DNA of 64,000 bases from Planctomycetaceae bacterium. GTDB taxonomy: Bacteria; Planctomycetota; Phycisphaerae; UBA1845; UTPLA1. The stretch spans positions 4,954,249 through 5,018,248 of the forward strand of contig CP030884.1 in assembly GCA_006969385.1 (NCBI GenBank). The letters are read 5' to 3'. The notes under the pieces were generated by a model, which did no database searches, was not told the origin of the DNA, and saw nothing but the letters and a program-made list of their open reading frames with translations. The translations under genes were made by a program, and so were the position numbers. Shown one piece after another: positions 52,191 through 60,674 of this stretch; the first letter of the stretch is position 1, and each line of letters begins with the position of its first letter.

Positions 52191-53768
52191 CTAGCGCGGT
52201 AATCGAACCAAGTAGATATCGCCCGTTCGCGCTAGCTCGAAGCCGGGCAGCGCGGGCGGGTGATCGCGATCGCGCGGGACAAGCACGACTGTGCGACCCT
52301 CGTTCAGCTTCGCCTTGATGTCGGCTAGCATCTCGATTGCATACGGCCCCTCACCAATCACGTCAATCGACACGTCCGACGATAGACGCCCTTGGATCTG
52401 CTGATAGTGCAAGGCGAAAGACGTCATTCGTTCGACGAATAACACAGCGCCGTCTTCATCGACGGCGTGCATGATGGCATTGTTGAGTTGGTCGACATGA
52501 CTGTCTCCAACCCCCCACGGCACGAAGAACGCTTGATATCCGTTTCGATACGGCTTGTTGCCAACCATGCCGCGCAACATGCCGCGCGCTTCCAACGTTG
52601 CGGCCGTCGCCATGTATATCAACGGCGTGAGCGCTACCGAGATCGCCGCCAACCAAGCAAACCAGAGCGCCCGTTTTGGTCGAAGCCACCAACGCACGGC
52701 ATCGAATCCCAATGCCGCAAACACGGCGAAGAAAATGTATACGACAAAAAAGTAGCTGTACTGATCGACAATCGAATAGCGAATGACAAATAAGCCGTAG
52801 ATTGCGGCCTGCGTCAGCAGGCAAACGTAAAGCAAACGCGTCAACCGGCGTCGGCCAGCTATCAAGCCGACGGGTACCAACGGCAGCAATATGTTTGGAA
52901 AGTTGTAACCGCAAAAACCTAGCGCCAAGCCGACACCCTTCAGCGAAACGCGTGTATTAACCACATCGTTCGCATAGGTGCCGAACGCCGTCGATTGCAG
53001 CGTCGCGATTAGGTCGTGACCCTGCTGATAGTCGTCATACATCACCATCAACAACGGCGCGAGACCGACGAACCATGCCAATGGAATCACGACGATGCTG
53101 CCCAGCGGCACCTTGTATTCATCGCGGCGCAAAAGGAAGTACGCAGAGACGACGGCGTAGACCGGCGTCGCGAGCGTTGCCAACATATGATTGGCGATGC
53201 CGAGACCGTTCACGAAGAACAGTAAGATCAACCAATGCCAACGCCGCGAACGAAGGAATACCGCCAACATTAGCCACTCGCATGTCAGCGTGGCCGCCAC
53301 CAGCATATAGCTTTCGGTATGCGTGGCGTGTTCGAAGAAGGTATGCGCCAACATCAAACCGCCGACGGCGCAATACCGCGCGACCGCACTGATGTTGTAC
53401 CACGCTAGCAACACGGCGAGATTCGCCAACGCCACTGCCGCGGCCAATGCGCTTACCAGCGTAATGGCAAAGCCCGCTTCGAGCGGCAGCAACAAATAGG
53501 CCCAACGCCCGAGATAGAAATGCACCGGGTGCATCAGCGCGATACCGTGCATGTGCTCGATGCGGCCTTCCATCATGCGGATTTGTTGTTCGCCCGAGTC
53601 CTGCCATTGCGGGCCTTTGTTGCCCGTTAGCGCGTAAAGCGCGAATGCAATCAGGAAGGTAATCAACCAAACGCGAACGTTGCCAAAAGATGTGGATGTT
53701 ATTAAACCATCCTTGGCGCGCTCGTCGCGATCGATCGGCATATCAGTTGCGGTTGCCATCATCGGCAA
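52191..53768 (-). CDS. DUF2723-type membrane GT-C protein
   Basis: The 525-residue integral membrane protein has about ten helices. After the first comes GNKGPQWQDSGEQQIRMMEGRI (about residues 49-70). The WQDSGE acidic motif in the first external loop is typical of DUF2723/GT-C-like transferases that use polyprenyl-linked sugars. A second cluster reads HPVHFYLGRWAYLLLPLEAG near 80. The C-terminal 110 residues are soluble (VLFVERMTSFALHYQQIQGRL... ARTGDIYLVRLPR). The start is uncertain among 53768, 53759 and 53741; the first two overlap the ACP gene. It is the last gene of the FkbH/ACP operon, which suggests a role in building or modifying a surface glycan. Confidence 0.78.
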   Translation of the reverse strand: MPMMATATDMPIDRDERAKDGLITSTSFGNVRVWLITFLIAFALYALTGNKGPQWQDSGEQQIRMMEGRIEHMHGIALMHPVHFYLGRWAYLLLPLEAGFAITLVSALAAAVALANLAVLLAWYNISAVARYCAVGGLMLAHTFFEHATHTESYMLVAATLTCEWLMLAVFLRSRRWHWLILLFFVNGLGIANHMLATLATPVYAVVSAYFLLRRDEYKVPLGSIVVIPLAWFVGLAPLLMVMYDDYQQGHDLIATLQSTAFGTYANDVVNTRVSLKGVGLALGFCGYNFPNILLPLVPVGLIAGRRRLTRLLYVCLLTQAAIYGLFVIRYSIVDQYSYFFVVYIFFAVFAALGFDAVRWWLRPKRALWFAWLAAISVALTPLIYMATAATLEARGMLRGMVGNKPYRNGYQAFFVPWGVGDSHVDQLNNAIMHAVDEDGAVLFVERMTSFALHYQQIQGRLSSDVSIDVIGEGPYAIEMLADIKAKLNEGRTVVLVPRDRDHPPALPGFELARTGDIYLVRLPR

Positions 53769-54003
53769 AAGTAATGCCCAGATCGGTGAGAATGGCTTTC
53801 AGCGCGCCAACCGACTGCGAATCTTCGACGCGTTCGATATCGATCTGCACGTTGAACTCCTGCTCCAACGCGCCCATGAGCGCGATATGGTTGAGCGAGT
53901 CCCAGGTATCGACATCTTCGGCAGTCAGGTCGTCACGAATCGAATCCGGCCCGATCTGCAAAATCGTCGCGAGAATATTCTGTAGCTTTTCGTTACTGCT
54001 CAC
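53743..54003 (-). CDS. Stand-alone acyl carrier protein
   Basis: The 86-residue protein is a classic ACP: helical, acidic, with the phosphopantetheine Ser36 in DTWDSLNHIALMGALEQEF. Its GTG start (54003) overlaps the end of the FkbH gene by 11 bases, and the next gene overlaps or abuts its stop. An upstream GTG/ATG frame exists (54048) but lies inside FkbH. FkbH-type enzymes are known to load glyceryl units onto exactly such free-standing ACPs. No ketosynthase or other fatty-acid or polyketide enzyme is present, so this ACP probably serves a single acyl-transfer step. Confidence 0.9.
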   Translation of the reverse strand: MSSNEKLQNILATILQIGPDSIRDDLTAEDVDTWDSLNHIALMGALEQEFNVQIDIERVEDSQSVGALKAILTDLGITFADDGNRN

Positions 54004-55855
54004 CGGATTGCTCGCCCGTTGCGACCTCGATGCTGATCCACTCGTCAATTGGCAAGCCCCCCCCGTTCAGGATCAGCCGCCACTTATTTACATCGTCAGA
54101 ATTGTCCGACGGCGCAAATCCCATTTCGTCGTAGAAGCCGGCAAACGGCTTATTTTTCGCCGTCGGCCTGTAACGCCCAATGAGGTGTATGGCCCCCGCG
54201 CGTTTGGCGTGCGCCGCGATCCACGCCAAGAAGTTTTTCTCAACCGTGCGCCCGAGCACGCGACAGCTAAATAAGAATTGCTCGATGATCGCCTCGGCAC
54301 CGTTGCGGCGAACGACTGCCAGCCCCACCAAACCGTTGTCGCCGAAGCGATCGTGCAGGCGTGCTGTGACCACATCCACATCCGGCGCTTGCATCAACTC
54401 GCGCACTTGCGCTTCGCTGCAGCGAACGGTCGTCATGTTAAATTGATTCGTACGGTTGGTCATCTGCGCTGCGCGCGTCACGGCGGCTTCATCATTGACG
54501 CCGATCGTTAATCGCATCTGCAAACTGCGATAGAACGATTCCATATCGAGCGTTTGCGACTGCAACTGTCGGCGCTCGCCTTCGGCACGGTAAAGGTCGG
54601 CGCGTTGGCGATCTTCGTTCGACAGGGCAAACTGATCGAAGCAATCAAGGGCTTCCAGCGCGCCCGCGTGGGCCGCCGGTTCCTTGGATAGGTGAATCGT
54701 CGTGACCTGCGGCAGGCTCGTTCGCATCAGTTCGCATTCGACTTCGCTGTCATCGATGAATACGAAGCTATCCAACCCGAGGTTGAGCGTGCCGGCCATA
54801 TTGCGAAGATTCTCCGGCTTGGGCAGCCAATTGACGGCGAGCGCGGAAAAGTGGTCGCGCCGCAAAATCATGTCCGGATGATGATCGAGCACCGCATCGA
54901 CAGAGCCGGGTTCGTTCTTACTCGCCAAGCACAAAATCACGCCGCGATCGCGCAGCGCCAACAATCGTCGCTGGAACGCTTGAAAGGCATTACCCGGATA
55001 ATCCTGCCCGATTTGAATGCCGTCCGGTCCGTCATCCCCGACGATGCCGCCCCAGAGCGTGTTATCCGCATCGACGACGATCACTTTTTTCGTCAGCCCA
55101 ACCAAAGGTCGCATATGCCGCACGATAAAACCGGCGTATTCCCAATAGTGATTCGCGTGCAGCGGCAGCCGACCGAATGCGTCCATGCGTTCATCAAACA
55201 GCCGCTGCGCTCCGTGGCATGCCACCAATGTTTGTATATCGAGCACGTGCACCGACGGCGTTTCATCCGCGATTGTTCGCAGCCCGAGGCAGAGTTTTTG
55301 ATACAGCGCAGCTTGACCGTCTGATCGGTGGGCATCGACGGGACCATCGGCAATGAATGTCGGCGCAGGAAGGCCCTGCATTAACACGGGAACGGCATGA
55401 CGACTCGTGAAAGACTGCAACGCGCCTTGCAAGGTTGCGAGCCAATGATCGGCGGCAGCGAAGACGGCGCCGGCTTGATTTGTTGGGATGCCGTCGTAAA
55501 GCTGCGGCAGTTGGTCGCGCACCCGTAGGGCTAGCAAGACGACATCGGGTTTGAAGGCGGTGAGGTCGCCCTCTGCAGCAAGCAACGTCGGTGAGATTTG
55601 ATCGAACGGCGCGATCCAACTGTCGATATGCATGCCCGTGTGCAAACCGCGCACGACCAGCGCAGGAACCAATGGCTCAAAGGTCATCGATGGCAGAATG
55701 GCCAGCCGCACGGGCCGCGCGCCAAGGGTTTCGGCCAACTCGTAGCGGCGGCGATATGCCGTTAGCAGGTTCAGCACCGACGGATCCGCTGCCACGCCTT
55801 CCAAGTCCCGGTGCGCCGCCGCGAGTCGTTCCTGTTGGTCGAGCGCGGCCGTCAC
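53993..55855 (-). CDS. FkbH-like HAD-IIIC phosphatase / acyl-ACP loading enzyme
   Basis: The 620-residue protein has an SGNH-like N-terminal region (about residues 40-245), the HAD-IIIC phosphatase core and a C-terminal GNAT-like domain. The HAD nucleophile motif is VIVVDADNTLWGGIVGDD near 257-275, with LCLASKNEPG near 305 and SFVFIDDSEVECEL near 360. The C-terminal part includes TNRTNQFNMTTVRCSE near 463 and RDRFGDNGLVG-like LHDRFGDNGLVGLAVV near 495. Family members convert 1,3-bisphosphoglycerate to glyceryl-S-ACP (known). The GTG start (55855) overlaps the upstream stop by GTGA, and the ACP gene overlaps its own end. Confidence 0.92.
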   Translation of the reverse strand: MTAALDQQERLAAAHRDLEGVAADPSVLNLLTAYRRRYELAETLGARPVRLAILPSMTFEPLVPALVVRGLHTGMHIDSWIAPFDQISPTLLAAEGDLTAFKPDVVLLALRVRDQLPQLYDGIPTNQAGAVFAAADHWLATLQGALQSFTSRHAVPVLMQGLPAPTFIADGPVDAHRSDGQAALYQKLCLGLRTIADETPSVHVLDIQTLVACHGAQRLFDERMDAFGRLPLHANHYWEYAGFIVRHMRPLVGLTKKVIVVDADNTLWGGIVGDDGPDGIQIGQDYPGNAFQAFQRRLLALRDRGVILCLASKNEPGSVDAVLDHHPDMILRRDHFSALAVNWLPKPENLRNMAGTLNLGLDSFVFIDDSEVECELMRTSLPQVTTIHLSKEPAAHAGALEALDCFDQFALSNEDRQRADLYRAEGERRQLQSQTLDMESFYRSLQMRLTIGVNDEAAVTRAAQMTNRTNQFNMTTVRCSEAQVRELMQAPDVDVVTARLHDRFGDNGLVGLAVVRRNGAEAIIEQFLFSCRVLGRTVEKNFLAWIAAHAKRAGAIHLIGRYRPTAKNKPFAGFYDEMGFAPSDNSDDVNKWRLILNGGGLPIDEWISIEVATGEQSGEQ

Positions 55856-57459
55856 GATTGCGACTCCGGTTTGTTCGGCGACTCACCACCAATCCGAAAT
55901 CGATAACATGCCGACCACAACCCGCTCATGCTAAATTTAAATAGTTCCGTGCCGCCATACTTCTCATAGAAACTGATGCCCTCGGGGTTATCCGTGAATA
56001 CGATGTACGACGACTGACCGGATTGCTCCAGTTTCTCCAACCAAATATCGAGGAAGCGCTTGCCCAATCCCAACCGTCGACCTTTCGGTGCGACGACAAT
56101 CGAAAGCAATTCCGCATCATCCCCGAACGAGCGCGACAGCTTTTGTTTGCGGACCGCACGCAAGACGGCGATTGGGCTAAGCCGAAACGTCAGCAAACGC
56201 CACAACGCCAGCAAGCGAATGCGACCCGAGCGATTCGACTGCTCAAAATGATGCCGGTCGGTCGTACAGCCGAGGAAGCCCACGACTTGGCCGTCTTTTT
56301 CTGCAACCCACAGCGAGCACGCGGGCGACGTGACCATTGCGATGTAGTAGTCGTGCACAAAGCTGCGGCCCAACTGCGTCGTCATGCCTTCGGTGAATGC
56401 GCCGAAGTGTAGCGACATGACGCTTTCGATCGTGTCGTGATCGCCGGCGTCGAGCACTTCGCGAATGAGCGGACCGTTTTTATCGCCGTGGTAAACCACT
56501 GGCTCGCGCGGAGACCATTGCGGGCTCTGTCGGCGCGGCGTGCGCCAACCGATGCGCTTGCCGCGCGGCATGCCGCCGAAATTCGCAAACGCGGGGACGT
56601 CGCGCGTTACTTCCGCATGGGCGTGCACGATCGCCCCACGCCCCACTCGTACGCGCGGCATGATGAGCGTCGCCATGCCCAACAGCGCGTAGTCTTCGAT
56701 AACGATCGGCCCTTCGACCACTTGCTGCAACTCGGGCGGTGCCATGTGCGACATACTGATGAGTTTGCCCGGATCGCTCGGATCTTCGATCACGCCAGTC
56801 GCGCTATACAAATGTGCGTTGGCCATCACGCCGACAAAGTTACGAATCGTAACGCCGCCGCGACCGGCGATGTGCACGCCCGGCCCCAAATGCACGTAGT
56901 TACCCACGCGAATGTAACCGTGTTGGCCGTGTCGTTGTTCGCCCGCCGCCAAGCGCACCGACGTATCGATGTGACAGCGCGAACCGATCGACACCGAGCG
57001 ACCGCCCCATATTTCCACGTTCTGATCGATGATCGTGTCTTGCCCGAGATAGCCAAGTTTGGCCTTCCAGTAACACGCGCGCAAGAAGAAGCCAAACGGG
57101 TCGCGGCTATACACGCGGGCGATGGTTTCAACCCAGGATGAAACGATGGGGATATTCGCCAACAGCATGATAAGCGCTTGAACCGCCCCCATCGCCGTGC
57201 GCACGATCACACCCAAGAACAACCAGCCGGCGGTGCGCTTAACCTTATGCGGCTCGGCCACGCAACCTTGGAGCGTCGCCAAGACAAAATCGAGCGTATA
57301 AACCAGCCAGCCACGTTGCACGGGCAACGGCTCGGCGATGTACCAACGCTTGGCCACCTCGGCGGATTGCTCGGCCGGGCTGGGCGGCGTTATCGGGTTG
57401 TCGCTTTGGCGTTGGTCGTGCATGGATGGTCGGCAGTCGTCTCTTTGGTACGGCTCCAT
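55852..57459 (-). CDS. Hexapeptide-repeat acyltransferase fused to a GNAT domain
   Basis: The 535-residue protein starts with a membrane-associated helical part (about 70-110, GWLFLGVIVRTAMGAVQALIMLLANIPIV). A left-handed beta-helix follows (about 150-300: IGSRCHIDTSVRLAAG, IRVGNYVHLGPGVHIAGRGGVTIRNFVGVMANAHLYSATG, YALLGMATLIMPRVRVGRGAIVHAHAEVTRDVPAFANFGGMPRGKRIG). A GNAT domain lies at about 330-515, with LLSIVVAPKGRRLGLGKRFLDIWLEKL as the acetyl-CoA/pantetheine-binding loop. LbH enzymes acylate sugars. The fusion of both acyltransferase folds is unusual and makes this the probable transferase of the operon. The start at 57459 or 57423 is open. Confidence 0.88.
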   Translation of the reverse strand: MEPYQRDDCRPSMHDQRQSDNPITPPSPAEQSAEVAKRWYIAEPLPVQRGWLVYTLDFVLATLQGCVAEPHKVKRTAGWLFLGVIVRTAMGAVQALIMLLANIPIVSSWVETIARVYSRDPFGFFLRACYWKAKLGYLGQDTIIDQNVEIWGGRSVSIGSRCHIDTSVRLAAGEQRHGQHGYIRVGNYVHLGPGVHIAGRGGVTIRNFVGVMANAHLYSATGVIEDPSDPGKLISMSHMAPPELQQVVEGPIVIEDYALLGMATLIMPRVRVGRGAIVHAHAEVTRDVPAFANFGGMPRGKRIGWRTPRRQSPQWSPREPVVYHGDKNGPLIREVLDAGDHDTIESVMSLHFGAFTEGMTTQLGRSFVHDYYIAMVTSPACSLWVAEKDGQVVGFLGCTTDRHHFEQSNRSGRIRLLALWRLLTFRLSPIAVLRAVRKQKLSRSFGDDAELLSIVVAPKGRRLGLGKRFLDIWLEKLEQSGQSSYIVFTDNPEGISFYEKYGGTELFKFSMSGLWSACYRFRIGGESPNKPESQS

Positions 57460-57537
57460 CGAGCCTATCGTTCAGACGCAGCCCCAGCAAGACAGAAAAA
57501 CGGCTGACGCGACACGCAAACTCGGCCCGATCATAAT

Positions 57538-58203
57538 ATGAGCATGGCGAGAAACGATACTTTATCGGATGAGACGGTTGAGACGCACCCTGCTGCTGAA
57601 CCGCCGCGCGTTGGATCGCTCAGCCGCTGGTTTTGGCGCGGTATGGGCGTGTTCGGGCTGATCATGTCGTTGGCTTTCCTGCTCGTGATATCGCCCCTGA
57701 CCGATCGCGTCTATTTCGGCATGGACTGTCAGGACGAGTTGCGGCCCGCCGACTGGATTATTTGTCTGGGCGGTGATGCGGGGCGAGCCATCGAAAGCGC
57801 GCGGCTGTTACAGGATGGCTATGCGCCGAAGCTGATCGTGACGAACAACGGCGCGGCGGCGGATCGCTTGGCGCAGCAAGCCATCGACTGGGGTGCCGAT
57901 CCGCAGGATGTGTTGATTGAAAATCGCTCGACGCGGACCGTCGACCATCCGGATTTGGTTGCCGATTTGGCGGGGATCGACCGCGCGCAAGACACGTGCA
58001 TTTTGGTTACGAGCTATACCCATATGAAGCGGGCCCGCCAAATCTTTGAAGACGCGGGCTATCGGCATCTGATCGTTCGCGAAATGCGCTGGGAGCGCGA
58101 GGCACGCGCCACCAGCGGCTTGAACTGGCGGCAACGGTTGTTGGTTGCACCGCGTATCTGCTATGAAGCCGCCGGCTGGTGTCGGTACTGGCTTTTCGGC
58201 TAA
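57538..58203 (+). CDS. YdcF/ElyC (DUF218) membrane-associated protein
   Basis: The 221-residue protein has one N-terminal helix (GMGVFGLIMSLAFLLVISPL, about residues 35-54). A DUF218 domain follows: WIICLGGDAGRAIESARLLQDGYAPKLIVTNNG near 70-102, VLIENRSTRTVDHPDLV near 122-138 and ILVTSYTHMKRARQIFEDAGY near 150-170. ElyC/SanA/YdcF proteins act in envelope or polysaccharide metabolism in known cases. It is divergent to the FkbH/ACP operon with 78 bases between the starts, a layout that suggests shared regulation and a common envelope role. Confidence 0.85.
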   Translation: MSMARNDTLSDETVETHPAAEPPRVGSLSRWFWRGMGVFGLIMSLAFLLVISPLTDRVYFGMDCQDELRPADWIICLGGDAGRAIESARLLQDGYAPKLIVTNNGAAADRLAQQAIDWGADPQDVLIENRSTRTVDHPDLVADLAGIDRAQDTCILVTSYTHMKRARQIFEDAGYRHLIVREMRWEREARATSGLNWRQRLLVAPRICYEAAGWCRYWLFG

Positions 58204-58320
58204 TGGTAAGGCCGCTTGCTTACTGAAATTTACAGCCCGCCTTTTTCGCTTCGAGTATGATGCGATCGATTTAGACGTGCATCGAAATCGCAAACCATCT
58301 ACGCTTTCGACGAGCCGATT

Positions 58321-59451
58321 ATGACTCGATTTGCTTGCTTATCAATCGTACGGAACTGGCAAATTAACCAGCGCCAAACGCCAAGGCCGAATTGCGGAGT
58401 CTCGCGGCGCGGGAAGTATTTTTTGTTCGCATTGGTTGCCGCTACGACTTTCGGCGGATGCTCCGGCATGCAGCGCGCCGATTACGAATCGCCGCGCTTG
58501 TCGCGTCATTTGGCAGCCAATCATGACCTGACGGCAACCGCCTCGCGCGATTTTGCGTCCGAAGTTTCGGATCGAAAAGACATCGCCTTCGTCAACGGCA
58601 GCGCGATCAACAGTCAGGACTTTCTCTCGACGCTGATCGAAGCGCGCGGCCTCGCCCTCTTGCAACAATTGCTATTCCTCGAAGCGGTGAAAGATGCCGC
58701 CGAAAAAGAGGGGATTTCCCTCACGCCGACGATGGTGGAACGCGAATACGATCTCACGCTCGCCGAGGCCGCGGACAAACCCGAAAAGAAGATTACACCG
58801 CAGGAGCGCGAAGCACTCATCGACTCGTGGTGCGACCGACGTAGTATCCCGCGCACCGAATTGCGCATCGCCATGCAGCGACAGGCTCTCTTGCGGCAAA
58901 TGGCCAAACGCAATGTTCGCGTGACCGGCGCGCAAGTCGAGGAAGAGTTCAACCGCATCAACGGCGACAAGGTCGAAGTGCGGCACCTGCAAATCCCGGC
59001 GCGACGGAGCTACGCCCGCATCAAGAGCCGACTCGATCGCGGCGAACCGTTTATTAACCTCGTGCACGAATACAGCATCAATGCAATTTCGAAAGCCAGT
59101 GGCGGTTTGCTGCCGCCGTTTACGCTCAATGACCGCACGGTGCCGGAACGTTTCGCGGAAGTTGCATTCGAGCTCGAACCGGGTGAGGTGTCACCCTTGT
59201 TCGAAGCCGAGGGTAGTTACCACATCATCAAACTCGAACGCACGATCGATGCCACCGGCGGCGCGTTGGGCGATCGGCGGCAGGATATCGAATCGCGTTT
59301 GCAACGTCGGCTGGTGACGGCGGAAATGGAAAAACGCGGCCGCGAGATTCTCGATGCCGCCAAGATCGAGATCGAGCAGGAAGATTTGCGGCGACAATAT
59401 ATTCGCGATCAGAAGGCCGGTCGGTTTGAAGGGCCCAAATTGCAGGGCTAA
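58321..59451 (+). CDS. Parvulin-type peptidyl-prolyl isomerase (SurA/PpiC-like) lipoprotein
   Basis: An extended N-terminus leads to KYFLFALVAATTFGGC, a lipoprotein signal with the lipidated Cys near residue 47. A SurA-type helical domain follows (about 85-215: IAFVNGSAINSQDF, EREALIDSWCDRRSIPRTELRIAMQR). A parvulin domain comes next (about 218-305: VEVRHLQIPARRSYARIKSRLDRGEPFINLVHEYSINAISKASGGLLPPF, FELEPGEVSPLFEAEGSYHIIKLER). It would assist folding of exported or outer-membrane proteins. The active-site set is abbreviated compared with Pin1, as in many periplasmic parvulins. A second lipoprotein gene follows after 106 bases. Confidence 0.87.
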   Translation: MTRFACLSIVRNWQINQRQTPRPNCGVSRRGKYFLFALVAATTFGGCSGMQRADYESPRLSRHLAANHDLTATASRDFASEVSDRKDIAFVNGSAINSQDFLSTLIEARGLALLQQLLFLEAVKDAAEKEGISLTPTMVEREYDLTLAEAADKPEKKITPQEREALIDSWCDRRSIPRTELRIAMQRQALLRQMAKRNVRVTGAQVEEEFNRINGDKVEVRHLQIPARRSYARIKSRLDRGEPFINLVHEYSINAISKASGGLLPPFTLNDRTVPERFAEVAFELEPGEVSPLFEAEGSYHIIKLERTIDATGGALGDRRQDIESRLQRRLVTAEMEKRGREILDAAKIEIEQEDLRRQYIRDQKAGRFEGPKLQG

Positions 59452-59557
59452 GTCGCCTTGCGGGCTGCCCCGATTTTGGCTTTGACCCGCATGAATGGCC
59501 ATCTATAATCGCTAGCCGTCATGGATGATCGTCGATCGCCGCGCAGGAGCCGCCCGC

Positions 59558-60136
59558 ATGTCTGCACAAATCCGTCGTTCGTTGTCGTTGTACGTTTCAT
59601 TCACCACGCTGCTGCTGCTATCGGCGTTTCAATCGGCTTGTCAGCGCGGCGAGATTGACGATCAGGTCGGCGGGCCGACGACCGACGAGTTGGTCGGTTA
59701 TTACAGCCCGACGCAAATTCGCTTGTTGCCCTTCACCAAGATTCGCAGCTTTGATGACGACCTCGTACCCGACGGCGTTGCCGTATCGTTGCGACCGCTC
59801 GATGGCGCCGGCGACCCGGTAAAGGCCTATGGCTCGTTTCTGTTCGAGCTTTACGAGTATCGTCAGGCGACGGCCGACCGTCGGGGGCGGCGCTTGCAGG
59901 CGTGGCGGCAAACGATCCATACGCTGGACGAGCAGCGCACGTTTTGGGAGCGCGTGACGTCCACGTATGAATTTCAACTGAGCTGGGAGGGCGAACCGTT
60001 GCCGATCGATCGCAAGTATATCCTGGCCGCCAGCTTTGAAGCGCCGGGTGCCGATCGGCTGTTCGATGACTACGTGTTCGAGTTCCGCCTACCGCCGCAA
60101 GCTGTGCCGAACAATGCGAGTGCTTCGGCGCAGTAA
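59558..60136 (+). CDS. Lipoprotein, 192 aa
   Basis: The start at 59558 has a GGAG site upstream. The signal MSAQIRRSLSLYVSFTTLLLLSAFQSAC places the lipidated Cys near residue 28. The mature protein begins QRGEIDDQVGGPTTDELVGYYSPTQIRLLPFTKIRSFDDD. It contains GVAVSLRPLDGAGDPVKAYGSFLFELYEYR and WERVTSTYEFQLSWEGEPLPIDRKYILAASFEAP, which suggests a single beta-sandwich domain. The pattern resembles uncharacterised planctomycete lipoproteins, but I cannot name a family. It may be co-transcribed with the isomerase gene. Confidence 0.7.
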   Translation: MSAQIRRSLSLYVSFTTLLLLSAFQSACQRGEIDDQVGGPTTDELVGYYSPTQIRLLPFTKIRSFDDDLVPDGVAVSLRPLDGAGDPVKAYGSFLFELYEYRQATADRRGRRLQAWRQTIHTLDEQRTFWERVTSTYEFQLSWEGEPLPIDRKYILAASFEAPGADRLFDDYVFEFRLPPQAVPNNASASAQ

Positions 60137-60221
60137 GTTCTCGCAAATTCGCGACATTTCGACGTTTTGACGATTCCTATAGCGTGCCTAATGCAAACGT
60201 TGCATTGACATGTTATGCGCG

Positions 60222-60455
60222 GATTCCAACGCCACAGGCGTTGCGCCAGTAGCCTAGGGTTGATGCGCAGCAGCTACCCTGGGTTGCGACGTCAACTCAA
60301 GGACTTCAACGCTGAAGGCGTTGCGGCATGCCGTACGGAGACGGAACTCCTTCAGAGTTCAATGACATTTTGCTAACGATTTCCTGGGGTAGCCGCTTCG
60401 CGTCAACCCCAGGCTAATGAAACAACGCCCTTGGCGTTGAAGAGGACGGATGAAC
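60222..60455. repeat. Composite dispersed repeat with CAACGCC/GGCGTTG hairpins
   Basis: The element opens CCAACGCCACAGGCGTTGCG, continues through AGCCTAGGGTTGATGCGCAG and CTACCCTGGGTTGCGACG, then CAACGCTGAAGGCGTTGCGG and GGGTAGCCGCTTCGCGTCAA, and closes with CAACGCCCTTGGCGTTGAAG. From general knowledge such elements are scattered in planctomycete genomes. Confidence 0.8.
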
Positions 60456-60599
60456 ATAGCCGTCGGTGCACCATTCCGAAGAATCAATTCGTGCTTCAAG
60501 TCGTAGGCAATATCTCAAATCCGCTACATTTGAATTCGGCAGGGTCTAAGACTGCGTCCACTTTATTTTTTCGGATTCTTCGTGTTGGCCATCTGGCTT

Positions 60600-60645
60600 A
60601 AACCCTCACCCCGGCCCTCTCCCTGCGAGGGAGAGGGAGTAGCCG
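60600..60645. repeat. Palindromic CCCTCTCCCT repeat
   Basis: AACCCTCACCCCGGCCCTCT followed by CCCTGCGAGGGAGAGGGAG forms a CCCTCTCCCT/AGGGAGAGGG hairpin with a GCG loop. It lies between an inverted pair of ten-base words (60555 and 60659). Confidence 0.75.
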
Positions 60646-60674
60646 TCATCTGCTGTTCTAAAGTGGATGTGAAA

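Larger units (their letters stand above)
60137..60674. other. Repeat-rich intergenic region
   Basis: No gene is supported. It contains a composite repeat (60222-60455) with hairpins of the type CAACGCC-GGCGTTG, and an unrelated palindromic GAGGGAGAGGG element (60600-60645). An inverted GTCCACTTTA/TAAAGTGGA pair (60555 and 60659) flanks the latter. Confidence 0.6.
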
